Assembly: GCA_036245525.1 (NCBI GenBank)
Contig: BTPG01000004.1
Span: 228,594,709-228,658,708, forward strand
Direction: 5' to 3'
DNA from: Semisulcospira habei
Taxonomy: Eukaryota; Mollusca; Gastropoda; Semisulcospiridae
Length of the DNA stretch: 64,000 nt
The position numbers and the translations under genes are program-made. Below the pieces are notes generated by a model that saw only the letters and a program-made list of their open reading frames with translations, was not told where the DNA came from and did no database searches. This document shows, piece after piece, positions 31,518 through 41,726 of this stretch (the stretch's first letter is position 1; each line of letters starts with the position of its first letter).

Positions 31518-31775
31518 TACTACAACTGGTACATAGTCACTGACGCCTCCAAAAGTTTGGACATGATCTTGATCAATCCATCTACTACAACTGGTACATA
31601 GTCACTGACAACGCCACCAAAAGTTTGGAAATGATCACAATCAATCCATCTACTACAACTGGTACATAGTCACTGACAACGCCTCCAAAAGTCTGGAAAT
31701 GATCACGAGCAATCAATCTACTACAACTGGAACTTAGTCACGGACAACGCCTCCAAAAGTCGGGAAATGTGGCCG
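31500..31775. repeat. ~66-bp tandem repeat (4 units) continuing from palindrome P2
   Basis: Units share ATCAATCCATCTACTACAAC followed by TGGTACATAGTCACTGACAA. The first unit contains the right arm of P2, so the tandem array grew from the palindrome's flank. Confidence 0.85.
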
Positions 31776-32776
31776 TGGGGATAAGAGGGTTAACTTAAAG
31801 GTTCTGTTGTGAAGACGTGTTAAATGTTAATAAAGGAGATTTTGTTTTATTTTAAAAGTAGCTCTAAGCACTAATACAATGAAAAGGCTAACAGCTAACA
31901 TGCACACATAACATACGCACGCACACACGTGACAGTGCTGATAAATTGTTCATGGCTGGGGAAATGAACTAGTAAAAGGCAGCATTGTAGAGGTGGGTTT
32001 TGAGAAGTGATTTGACTTAGGAGTGTTTGAGTTACGGACAGGGGTGGGGAGGCTGTTCTAAGTGGAGGGGCCAAGATGGGAGAAGGCATGACCACTACGT
32101 CTTTTACATTTGAAATTGGGAAGGCAAAATTTCCTTTGTCAGAGGAGGAGCGAAGGGTGTGAGATGGAGTATACAGATGGATAAGTCCGAGATATAGGCA
32201 GGAGTGTTAAATGTTAACACCAGAAAATACTGATACTGGATATATTGAATGAATCTCTTACTGTCTTAGTTATACCATCTTAGAGCTGTGTGATGACAGT
32301 ACAAAGGTGACTGGGCACAATATGCCTGCATCAACAGGTAGGATAACCAGCACATTGCAGGCAAATCATTCCACCACCTGTACGTGCAGATGTAACAAGA
32401 CTGGGACAGCCTAGAGCTGTCCCAATCTTGTGTGGGTAGCAAGGCCGTTACATCACTTGCAAATCTGTGACTGTACATTTGACAACCTGGTCGTCCTTCT
32501 GTAGTTACAGAGGGGAAAAGCTCATCACAGGTCGCTGGAGACAACTTGTTTTTATCATTCTGTTACAACATGCTTTCCACTAGCATTTTAAATTGTCTGT
32601 CATTAGGACAGACAACACAATAAAAACATCCATCCAAGCCACTCTACAGTCCGTAAACACAACCAGGATAATTACTGAATGCAACCAACAAGATTACAAG
32701 GCAGTTGGGTGTGGTGGGATGAGGTTGGTGTCGTCACATAACCTCTAGTCTAATTCTAAAACTTTATCACAGATTT
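31776..32776. other. No gene seen; small hairpin
   Basis: No supported frame. A 16-bp inverted pair with one mismatch (ACAAGACTGGGACAGC with GCTGTCCCAATCTTGT) lies at 32395-32431. Confidence 0.4.
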
Positions 32777-32785
32777 GTGAACATT

Positions 32786-34624
32786 GTGATCAGGAAGAGG
32801 ATGAAAGAAGCCAAAGAAGATTGGATTGAAGACCAGTGTCGTAGCGTGGAAGAGGGCATGGCAAACGGCAACAGCAAGAAGGCTTATGAAACGCTAAGGA
32901 CCCTCACCAAGACTCAACAGCGAACAGCCACAGTCATCGAAGACAGCAGCGGCCAACTCCTTACGGAAAACACTGCTGTACTAAACAGATGGACTGAGTA
33001 CTGCCGAGACTTGTATAACTACAAGGCTAAGCCAGACACCAGCATCCTCCAAAACAACCAGGCTGGGGCCAGGAAGGCCGAAGACCTGCCAGTGTTAGCT
33101 GAAGAGGTGGAAACAGCCGTACGCGGCCTGAAGGGAGGAAAGTCTCCAGGTGTAGACAACGTACCTGCTGAACTGTTGAAACATGGAGGAGAAGTAACAA
33201 CAAAGGTCCTCACTACACTCTGTCAAAAGATCTGGGAGCAAAAGAAATGGCCAGTAGAATGGACACAGTCTCTAGTGATCCCGCTCCCCAAGAAAGGAAA
33301 CCTGAAACAGTGCCAGAACTACAGAACTATCAGTCTGATAAGTCACCCTAGCAAAGTAATGCTTAGAATCATTCTCAACCGCCTCAAAACTTTCGCCGAG
33401 GAACTGCTGGCAGAAGAACAGGCTGGCTTCAGAGTTGGAAGAAGCACTGTAGAGCAGATTTTCAACTGCCGCGTCCTGATCGAGAAACATCTGCAGCATC
33501 AGCGCGAACTCTACCACAACTTCATTGATTTCAGGAAAGCATTTGATCGCGTCTGGCACGACGGACTCTGGCAAGTCATGAGATCGTTCAACATAGAGGA
33601 GGGGCTGATCCAAATGATAGAAGCGCTTTACAAGAACGCCTGCAGCGCGGTTCTACTAAACAATCAGTCAGGCGAGTTCTTCAGGACAACGATCGGTGTC
33701 CGTCAAGGATGCCTGCTCTCTCCTGTCCTTTTCAACATATTCCTGGAGAAGATCATGCAGGAAACCCTCCACAACCACCATACTTCAATCTCTATTGGTG
33801 GCAGATCCCTGTGCAATCTTCGATTCGCAGACGACATTGACCTCATGGCAAGCAGCAATAGTGAGCTTCAAAACCTGACAGACAAACTTTCAAGTAGCGC
33901 AGGGTCTTATGGTATGGAGATCAGTACGGATAAAAGCAAAGTGATGATCAACACCACAAGCGACAGCAGCAGCAACATTCACATGAACGGCCAGAAGCTA
34001 GAAGAGGTCAATAGCTTCAAGTACTTGGGAGCCACCCTGTCCAAAGACGGTAGTTGCATAGCAGAGATCCGTATCAGGATAGGTACAGCAACATCCGCAA
34101 TGGCCAGGCTGGACAGGATATGGCGAAGTAACTCCATCAGCTTCACCATCAAGTACAGGCTTTACAAGTCCCTCGTAGTGTCTATTCTACTCTACGGCTG
34201 TGAGACTTGGACGCTGCTTGCAGACTCAGAAAAGAAAATCCAGGCCTTTGAGAACAAGTGCCTGAGGAAGTTGCTCCACATCTCGTACCGCGAGCACAAG
34301 ACCAACGAATATGTACGGAGCATCGTCACTTCCCTGGTGGGCCCACATGAACCCCTTCTGGCAACCGTGAAACGGCGCAAGCTTGCTTGGTTTGGCCACG
34401 TGACCCGACACAACACCTTGTCCAAGACTATCCTCCAAGGCACTCTCGAAGGAAGTCGTCGGCGAGGTCGTCAGAGAAAGAGTTGGGTCGCAAACATAAA
34501 AGAATGGACCGAACTCGAGATGCCAGACTTGCTTGCCACCGCCCAAAATAGAACTCAGTGGAGAGCACTGTCTGTTGCTGCTGCCTTTCAGTCCCCCCAA
34601 CGCCCAGTTCGGGCAAGGGACTGA
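32786..34624 (+). CDS. Intact reverse-transcriptase ORF of the truncated LINE
   Basis: About 612 codons without a stop. Motifs are KSPGVDNVPAELL, QNYRTISLIS, FIDFRKAFDRVW (catalytic Asp), IGVRQGCLLSPVLF and LRFADDIDLMA (FADD), then FKYLGATLSKDG and LLYGCETWTL. The region downstream (FGHVTRHNTLSKTILQG, then RRRGRQRKSW) is the usual C-terminal domain of this LINE group. There is no start codon of its own: the first in-frame GTG belongs to the target site. All catalytic residues are intact, implying a recent insertion. Confidence 0.85.
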   Translation: MIRKRMKEAKEDWIEDQCRSVEEGMANGNSKKAYETLRTLTKTQQRTATVIEDSSGQLLTENTAVLNRWTEYCRDLYNYKAKPDTSILQNNQAGARKAEDLPVLAEEVETAVRGLKGGKSPGVDNVPAELLKHGGEVTTKVLTTLCQKIWEQKKWPVEWTQSLVIPLPKKGNLKQCQNYRTISLISHPSKVMLRIILNRLKTFAEELLAEEQAGFRVGRSTVEQIFNCRVLIEKHLQHQRELYHNFIDFRKAFDRVWHDGLWQVMRSFNIEEGLIQMIEALYKNACSAVLLNNQSGEFFRTTIGVRQGCLLSPVLFNIFLEKIMQETLHNHHTSISIGGRSLCNLRFADDIDLMASSNSELQNLTDKLSSSAGSYGMEISTDKSKVMINTTSDSSSNIHMNGQKLEEVNSFKYLGATLSKDGSCIAEIRIRIGTATSAMARLDRIWRSNSISFTIKYRLYKSLVVSILLYGCETWTLLADSEKKIQAFENKCLRKLLHISYREHKTNEYVRSIVTSLVGPHEPLLATVKRRKLAWFGHVTRHNTLSKTILQGTLEGSRRRGRQRKSWVANIKEWTELEMPDLLATAQNRTQWRALSVAAAFQSPQRPVRARD

Positions 34625-34640
34625 TGATGATGATGATGAT
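32786..34640 (+). mobile_element. 5'-truncated RTE-like LINE with TSD
   Basis: GTGAACATT occurs at 32777-32785 and 34641-34649 as a target duplication. The ORF runs to within a few bases of the 3' end, which is a short (TGA)n repeat. Near-absent 3' UTRs with trinucleotide ends are typical of RTE elements. The endonuclease is lost by 5' truncation. Confidence 0.9.
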
Positions 34641-34649
34641 GTGAACATT

Positions 34650-35510
34650 TCACTGGCCTCTGTGATCCTAACCCTTTGGATGTCAGCAGCTGCTTTAGTA
34701 GCAATGATTTAGACCTGCAGGAATCATTGCGACTAACAAGGCTACTGACACCCAAAGAGCTAAATGATTGGATGCTTCTTTTTTTATCAAGATTTCTCTG
34801 CGAAGGATGTCTTTCCGTAGTAGTAGTAGTAGTATTGTGAGAACAAAATAGGCCATGAGGCCTTTGCAAATGTCCTTTCTTTATTTAATCACTTTATGGG
34901 TCTGCTATGCATGCAAATTTTCCTATAAATCATTCATCATAGGAATAGAAAATCTCTTTAAATTTTGGTAATTCGTCCAGCTGGTTTTTAAAAGAATTTA
35001 TATTTCGCGCTTTTTAAAAAAAATGAAACTGGTAACTCATTTCAAACAATGGCAACTCCGTTAGAAAAACAAAACTTCTGCAGATTAGTGTTGCAGTGCT
35101 GTACAAAGATTTTCCCTTTAGAGTATCAGGTTTTGTCACAAAATGATGCTGCAAAAAAGTCGTTCCAATTTAGGTCGTCGATGCCATTATAAATTTTAAA
35201 AACTTGGATTACGTCTCCACGTAAGGAGTGTAGTCCAAAGTATTTGAGTCTGTCTAAGTAAGTCATATTTCTACATTCTTTGACCAGCTTTGTCGCTCAT
35301 CTCTGTACCCTTTCGGGTGCAACTGATTGTCTCTTTAAACCTGGGTACCATACAGTGTTTGCATATTCTAAATGTGGGCTGACTAGTGATTTATACAGTT
35401 TACTAAAAATGTCCTTATCCAAATAATTAATATTTGTCTACCAATGAAAATACAGTAGACTTTGAAATGGGGCTGGTTGGAGCGTGTTCACATGACATCA
35501 TGAGTGGGCA
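34650..35510. other. No gene seen
   Basis: The sequence is AT-rich, with a short (GTA)n near 34818. No frame, RNA gene or repeat family was recognised. Confidence 0.4.
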
Positions 35511-35556
35511 GGCCGGTGTGGCGGTCTGAGATAGGCCCGGTCTGAGACAGGCTCAT

Positions 35557-37983
35557 GCGAAAGAAATCAGACAGGAAGAAAGAGAGAGAACAAGAGATGC
35601 GAACATCCATGATGCAATGAAGAAGGACATCACCCTTCCAGAACTGAAGATGGCCATCAAACAGCTGAAAAAGAAAAAATCTCCAGGTCCAGACAGCATC
35701 TCAAACGAGATGTTACAACACCTTGGCAACACTGCCTTAATGAAGCTACTGGACATCTTTAACCACAGCTGGAGAGGAGGACAGGTACCCCAGTGCTGGA
35801 AGGAAGCCAGGATGATCCCAATTTTGAAGAAAGGGAAGAATAAGTCCAAAGCCCTGAGTTATCGCCCCATCAGCCTGACAAGTTGTGTGTGCAAGACCAT
35901 GGAGCGCATCATCAACAAGCGCCTGCAGTGGTACCTGGACTCCGAGAGCATTATCGTGCCAGAGCAAGCCGGCTTCAGAAGCTACAAGAGTACAGAAGAC
36001 CAGACAACACACCTTGCGCAGGTCATAGAAGATGCCTTTCAAGATCAGAAGGTGACTTTAGCTGCCTTCATTGACCTACAGAAGGCTTTCGACAAGGTGT
36101 GGAAGGATGGTCTCCTTGTGAAACTCCTTCGCAGTGGCATCCAAGGGAATATGTACCGGTGGACCAAGTCATATCTGCACAATCGCAGAGCCCGTGTGAC
36201 AGTGGATGGGTACTGTGGCCAAAAAGTGCTGTTGCGTCAGGGGGTGCCACAGGGGGGAGTCCTGTCACCGACCCTGTTCATACTTTTCATCAACGACCTT
36301 GTGCCAGAGCTACCAAAAGGAGTACACGCAGCCCTGTACGCAGACGACCTGGTACTCTGGTGCACAGAAGAGTATGCAACAACTGCTACATACAGGATGC
36401 AGCTAGCCCTGGACAGGCTGACAGACTGGACCAACAACTGGTGTGTGACCATCAACACAGAAAAATCATCAGCCACACTCTTCTCTCTCTCCAACAAGGC
36501 AAAGGCTGGCAACCTAACACTGGGCAACACCCTTCTGCGGTATGAAGACCAACAGACATACCTGGGAGTCACCCTTGACAAGAGGCTGACGTGGAAGCCG
36601 CACATTTGGAATGCAGAAGCGAAAGCTAGAAGAAAGCTGAACATCATGAGAAAACTGGCTGGAACACAATGGGGAGCCAATGAAAAGATCCTCAAAAATG
36701 TATATCAAGGCACAGTGAGACCACACCTTGAGTACGGATCTAATGCATGGTTGACGGCAGCCCAGTCACACCAGCAGACCATTGACAGAGTTCAGAACCA
36801 GGCACTGCGTATCATCACCGGCGCAATGAGATCCACACCAATTGAAAAGATGGAAGAGACAACAGGCATCCCACCCCTGCGCATGAGAAGAGATTGCAAA
36901 GCCTTGATACAGTCCACAAAGGTCAAGTCTTCCAAAGATCATCCTATGAACGCTAGGATGAAACAACCAACCTCAGGGAGACTGAAAAGATCAAGCTTTG
37001 TGAAGGAGACGAGAGCACTGCAGAGAAAACACCAGGCAAAGCTGCCTGCGCAGGTAGAGGCTCTGAATCCTGCTAGCGACCTTCCACCTTGGGAAAGTAA
37101 GCCAGAAAACATCACCATCTCTTCCACGGTACCCTACATCACCACCAGAGATGAGCACAGCACTGTGAGCAAGAAAGCCCTGACACTGGCCATGCTCGAA
37201 GAAAAGTATCCCCAGGAAGCATGGATACGGGCATACACCGATGGATCAGCCACAGATGCAGTTCAGGATGGAGGGGCTGGGGTGTACATTCAGTACCCAA
37301 ACGGAAAATGGCAGGCAGAGGCAGTACCAACAGGCCTTCACTGCACAAATTACAGAGCTGAGGTGGAAGCCCTGGTCCGCGCAGCAAACACCCTTAGTGG
37401 CACTGCAGACCCTGATGCCCAGATTGTCTTCCTTACTGATGCCATGTCTGTCCTTGAGGCAGCAACAGCAAGCAAACTGCCACGTCTACAAGAGGCACTG
37501 CAAAACGTCAAGTGCACCAGACTGGTGCTGCAGTGGATCCCTTCACACTGTGGCATCTACGGCAATGAAGAAGCTGACAGAATGGCAAAAGTGGGCGCAG
37601 AGAAAGAACAAGATGAAAATGGAGTCAGCTTCACAGAGATGAAGACCATCATTAAGTCTGTGTACAGACCACCACAACGGCCCCTAGACAGTTACCATCA
37701 GCTGTCCAGACAAGAGCAGGTGACCATCTTTCGTCTGAGGACCGGGCACAACCGACTCAATTTCCACCTGCACAGACGCTTCCACCTCGTGCCATCTCCC
37801 CTGTGCCCTTGTGGAGAAGCAGAGCAGACCACAGAGCACATCCTCCAGGACTGTGGGAACCTCCAGCCGCTGAGGGAGGAGATATGGCCGAAGCCCGCCA
37901 CTCTACAAGAGAAACTGTACGGGCCTGTGGAGGCGCTACAGAAGACCACAGATTTCATTTTGAGAGCCAAACTCCAAGTGTGA
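35557..37983 (+). CDS. Intact LINE reverse transcriptase-RNase H polyprotein fragment
   Basis: The frame is open from the truncation point (first ATG at 35617, 788 codons). RT shows KKSPGPDSISNEML, YRPISLTSCVCK, FIDLQKAFDKVW, GVPQGGVLSPTLF and ALYADDLVLW (YADD). RNase H shows all four acidic residues: AYTDGSATD, NYRAEVEAL, FLTDAMS and SHCGIYGNEEADRMA. The C-terminus carries CPCGEAEQTTEHILQDC, the zinc-knuckle-like end common in such elements. No disabling lesion is present besides loss of the N-terminal endonuclease. Confidence 0.9.
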   Translation, partial: AKEIRQEERERTRDANIHDAMKKDITLPELKMAIKQLKKKKSPGPDSISNEMLQHLGNTALMKLLDIFNHSWRGGQVPQCWKEARMIPILKKGKNKSKALSYRPISLTSCVCKTMERIINKRLQWYLDSESIIVPEQAGFRSYKSTEDQTTHLAQVIEDAFQDQKVTLAAFIDLQKAFDKVWKDGLLVKLLRSGIQGNMYRWTKSYLHNRRARVTVDGYCGQKVLLRQGVPQGGVLSPTLFILFINDLVPELPKGVHAALYADDLVLWCTEEYATTATYRMQLALDRLTDWTNNWCVTINTEKSSATLFSLSNKAKAGNLTLGNTLLRYEDQQTYLGVTLDKRLTWKPHIWNAEAKARRKLNIMRKLAGTQWGANEKILKNVYQGTVRPHLEYGSNAWLTAAQSHQQTIDRVQNQALRIITGAMRSTPIEKMEETTGIPPLRMRRDCKALIQSTKVKSSKDHPMNARMKQPTSGRLKRSSFVKETRALQRKHQAKLPAQVEALNPASDLPPWESKPENITISSTVPYITTRDEHSTVSKKALTLAMLEEKYPQEAWIRAYTDGSATDAVQDGGAGVYIQYPNGKWQAEAVPTGLHCTNYRAEVEALVRAANTLSGTADPDAQIVFLTDAMSVLEAATASKLPRLQEALQNVKCTRLVLQWIPSHCGIYGNEEADRMAKVGAEKEQDENGVSFTEMKTIIKSVYRPPQRPLDSYHQLSRQEQVTIFRLRTGHNRLNFHLHRRFHLVPSPLCPCGEAEQTTEHILQDCGNLQPLREEIWPKPATLQEKLYGPVEALQKTTDFILRAKLQV

Positions 37984-38007
37984 CGGCGTTCGAGAAGAAG
38001 AAGAAGA
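35557..38007 (+). mobile_element. 5'-truncated I-group LINE inserted in the arm of the DNA element
   Basis: AGACAGGCTCAT at 35545-35556 and 38008-38019 is the target duplication. The 3' end is a short (GAA)n tail 15-20 bases after the stop codon. An RNase H domain after the RT places it in or near the I/Ingi/Nimb group. Confidence 0.9.
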
Positions 38008-38418
38008 AGACAGGCTCATCGCAGTTGTGCGCATGCGCGGTAGCAGACGACTTTGCAGTCTCTAGCAACTAATTAAATAATACTTATTTACTACATTTAT
38101 ACAAATATCTTTTAAAAAATAAAAACTTAAGTGAGCATTCAGTTGATAGGATCGCACACTCAGACAATGACTTTTGCTGTGAAATACATCTTCGCAAACG
38201 TACTTGATCTACGTTAGTTTTAAGTATTGTAACTGTGTGTGTATTGTTTGTATGCCATGAGAAATTTATAATCTTATTTATAGTTTGAATAAAATTAATC
38301 ATTTAATTTTAAAAAATCGTAAACAAACTGAGACTGCAAAGTCGTCTGCTACCGCGCATGCGCACAACTGCGATGAGCCTGTCTCAGACCGGGCCTATCT
38401 CAGACCGCCACACCGGCC

Positions 38419-39436
38419 CCAAGTAATGGCAAAGAAGTAACAAGATCAAAATTACATCATATCTAGCTAAGCAAACCTAATGGGGAGAAAGTACTTTCGG
38501 CACTAAGCATCATGTGTGTCTGTGTGTTTGTGACAGTGACTAAAGCTCATGTTTGTGGGCAGACAAGCCAGACATTTTAGGATTAATTTTCTCTATTACG
38601 ATTAATCTCAAGCTTATTACTTATAATATTAGTCTACAAATTGACGAAAAAATGGTATTTCCACGAAAACCGGTTGATCCGCTGTTTACTTGGTCATTTT
38701 TTCTTATTCTTACTAGATATTTTGAAGACAGTTAATAACAATATTACTATTGTATAAGTAATAATACTAATGCGCATTTATACCGCACCAAATCCCCAGA
38801 ATCGGCGCTGTGTTACAAAAGTTATACTTCGCTATACACATGTTTACACAATCACACACTACCTTTATACGAGTTTTAGCTATGCACACACATACACACA
38901 CATCTAAAGCCTAAAAAAAACCATCCCCAAGTTAAGGCATTTTGATGATGCTGATGTGCCAAAACGATGGTGCTACACAGTCAACAAAGGGAAGACCTTA
39001 CTAAGATCAAGGGTGTATAAGGATGAAATGAGTTAATGATAATTCAGTAAGATTTCTATTTGTACTACAACTTACATTCAGTCACTGATGTCCATATATA
39101 ACTTCATAAGCGCGGTTGTTGAATTTTGTGCGACACAAGACCAGACGCCATTTTGTGGAAGCTTTTAATGAAGGGACATTACCCAGTTGGCTGTCGGTCA
39201 ACTCGCCCAAAAATGAACTCGCCCAAGGTTAGGTCCGCTAGCAATCAGTGCAGTCAACTCGCCCTAACAATATTATCTAATTCAGGGGTCTAGTCTCCGA
39301 CCCTCTTACCGTCTTAGACCTGCGAACATATTGTGCTGTTTCCACAGGGCGGGATCCAGGGGTGGGAGGGGGGTGCTTTGGTATACAGCCCCCCCCCCCT
39401 TCAGCTTAAAATATACATATATATTCACTGCCAATC
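38419..39436. other. No gene seen
   Basis: The sequence is AT-rich and non-coding. Near 39190-39270 the phrase CAACTCGCCC is repeated. A run of C lies at 39391-39398. Confidence 0.4.
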
Positions 39437-40133
39437 CACAATGTGATGAAGCTCTATGCTCGTGCATAGTGCTCACACATTAGGGTTAGTACGGTACGGT
39501 TTTTGTTAACGGTTTGTTTGTGCCGATAGTCCGTGGGGCCTGCTGTCCACGTGGAATCTTTAAGACATGGTTAGCACGGAGTTTTGGTGAGTTCTGTTTA
39601 GTGAGTTCTAGGCAAAAGCTGTGTCTGTCAGAGGTCTAGTTTCGTCAGTACGGCTTTCTTGTTGTATGAAACGGATGTATTTGAGATACCTTGCCCGTAT
39701 TCCAAGACTCTGAAGCCTAGAATTCAGGTATGTTTCTATATATATGAAGTATTGATAGTTGCTTAAAAGACAGCATGCGTTGCTAAGAGTAATTTGCTTG
39801 TATAGTGTTGGCCGGTTTTGCAGTTATGTTGGTTTAGAATTCAGTGAAGTAACCGGTGTTTTTGTATGCAGTTGTGTACCGAGATGGATAGTTAAAGGAT
39901 TATAAGGTGTGTATGTCTAAGTCGCGATGAAGGTAGTACGCGGTTGGTTAAGCATAGTCTTTTCCAATGTATAGAGTAGTGTATAGCAAGTGTTAGGCTA
40001 TAGTGTGTTTCAAGATAGTGACAGAGATATGGGGGTGTTATGGAAGTAGACGGTTTATGAAGCACGTGTGTGTGTGTGAATGAACGTGTGAGTTGTTTGT
40101 ATCAGCCAGGTTACGTGACGTTTCTCATTGATC

Positions 40134-40757
40134 TGTAACATAGTGAACTGAACTCAGTGTCTGATCTGTACGCACCATCACTATATTTCACAGCAATCTA
40201 TACTCACTATACTGTATTTGACATTGGCTTGCCACCGGTTGTACTCTTGACATGCTGCACCCGACTGCTGGTGGGGTAAGTTTATTGTCTATTTTATTTG
40301 ATTATTATATTTTTTATTATTATAATTATGATCGTATGTATGTCGGATTAGAATGATTTTTGTGTGTTTGGTGTTAGTGATTTGAATGGTGTCGTTTGAT
40401 TATGTTTATAGCATTCTCCCTGATCAATCTGTTGACTGCGTGAGTCTTGGAGCGGATTGATCAGTGTGTGCTCTTTAATATTTATAGTGTTCATTCTTAA
40501 GTGTATTTTGTAGACTGTTCTTGTTTTGATTCGGAATCATTTTGTTTTGTAACTATTTTTGTCAATGTTATCGATTCATTATTTTGTGTGCATGGTTACA
40601 TGATTTATATAGAAAAGTGAATGTTATATTTATTTATATCAGTTATATTTATGTGGTGTTAATATGTACTTTCGATGTTTATTTATGTTGATTTGTCTTT
40701 GTCAGGGTTTGCTTAATAAACAAAAGGAACCCTTACTGCGACTTCGCGTCTGTTACA
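40134..40757 (+). repeat. 5' LTR of Gypsy element B
   Basis: Starts TGTAACATAGTG and ends GTCTGTTACA. Inverted ends TGTAACA/TGTTACA. The polyadenylation signal AATAAA is at 40715-40720. Confidence 0.95.
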
Positions 40758-40776
40758 TCTTGTGTCAGAAGTGACT
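40758..40776 (+). promoter_or_regulatory. Primer-binding site, tRNA-Leu-like
   Basis: TGTCAGAAGTG, one or two bases after the LTR, matches the complement of the 3' end of a leucine tRNA. The rest of the 18-base site is imperfect. The match is from knowledge of the tRNA end, not a search. Confidence 0.5.
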
Positions 40777-40790
40777 CGACCCCCATCAGC

Positions 40791-41726
40791 ATGGAGGATC
40801 GGAAGGTGGACACAACAGCAGTCGAGGACCTCCAGCGGAAGGTGGCCGAGCTTCAGGCACAGCTGGATGCAGACCGGGGCCAACTGTCAGCGTCATGCAG
40901 GACAGCACAGCCCAGCGCTTTCGTCCTTTCTGACCAAGCGAGGATCGCGCGCTTCTGTGACAGACCACGTGATGCAGGCGACATCACTCTGAAGGACTGG
41001 CTGGACGACATCTATGCTGCTATCAGTTCGCGCAGGATCGAGGGCACCGACAGATCAGCCTTCATTCTGGAACACCTTGGTGGCAAGGCGAGACGGGAGA
41101 TCGTGGGCAGAGGTGGCATCAGCCTCTCGGGGGATAGGATCCTGTCCATCCTGGAGAAAGTTTTTGGTGATGGCGCATCACTTCCCAGATTACAGTCGCA
41201 GTTCTACTCCTATCGACAAGACAGGGAGGATCTGCTGACATGCTCACACAATCTTGCTGTTCTGGCGGACAAGATTCAAGGTGTAGAAAAAGACTCTGCT
41301 TTTTCCAAGCGGAAGGACATTATTTTGAAAGAGAGGCTTGCGGAAGCAGTTGCAGATGTTACTCTAAGGAGAGAGCTGCGACGGCTGAATGAGGAGGTCC
41401 CGACACTGACGTTCTTTGATCTCCGTGATAAAGCCGTCCAGTGGATGGGTACCCCAGCGGCACTGCGTCCACGTCTGCAAGAGAAACAGACCCATAGTGA
41501 GCTCCTGGATATCCTGAAGTCTCGGCAGCAGCAGATCGCTCAGCTCACAGCTCAGATGGAGGGCCTTACACGCCGTCACCAAGCAGAGGGCACAGCACGG
41601 AGCCAGCCAGTGGAAGCCCGTCGATGCTACTTCTGTCATGCAACAGGACACCTTCAACGGCACTGTCCACAGCGTCAGCAGAGCGGCCGAAGACGACCGT
41701 TAAACGGGAGACACCTGCCATTGTGA
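40791..41726 (+). CDS. Gag of Gypsy element B
   Basis: A 311-residue frame opens at an ATG shortly after the primer site. An N-terminal coiled-coil-like stretch (VEDLQRKVAELQAQLDADRG) precedes a capsid-like alpha-helical region with DWLDDIYAAI and LLTCSHNLAVLADKI. A single CCHC knuckle (CYFCHATGHLQRHC) sits near the C-terminus. Gag packages element RNA into particles. Its end overlaps pol by about 100 bases in the -1 frame. The frame is intact. Confidence 0.9.
   Translation: MEDRKVDTTAVEDLQRKVAELQAQLDADRGQLSASCRTAQPSAFVLSDQARIARFCDRPRDAGDITLKDWLDDIYAAISSRRIEGTDRSAFILEHLGGKARREIVGRGGISLSGDRILSILEKVFGDGASLPRLQSQFYSYRQDREDLLTCSHNLAVLADKIQGVEKDSAFSKRKDIILKERLAEAVADVTLRRELRRLNEEVPTLTFFDLRDKAVQWMGTPAALRPRLQEKQTHSELLDILKSRQQQIAQLTAQMEGLTRRHQAEGTARSQPVEARRCYFCHATGHLQRHCPQRQQSGRRRPLNGRHLPL
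41699..41705 (+). promoter_or_regulatory. Candidate -1 ribosomal frameshift site (gag to pol)
   Basis: G-TTA-AAC lies in the gag frame as X-XXY-YYZ, inside the gag/pol overlap. Six bases downstream CACCTG can pair with CAGGTG across an 18-base loop. This heptamer is a known slippery sequence in some viral genomes. A purely structural prediction. Confidence 0.45.

Larger units (their letters stand above)
35511..38418. mobile_element. Non-autonomous DNA element with ~89-bp terminal inverted repeats, split by a LINE
   Basis: Left arm 35511-35556 continues after the LINE at 38020-38062. Its complement is 38330-38418. The arms begin GGCCGGTGTGGCGGTCTGAG and contain a doubled GGTCTGAGA(T/C)AGGC. 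Without the LINE the element is about 450 bases with AT-rich, non-coding centre. No target duplication was identified, so the superfamily is unknown. Confidence 0.8.
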
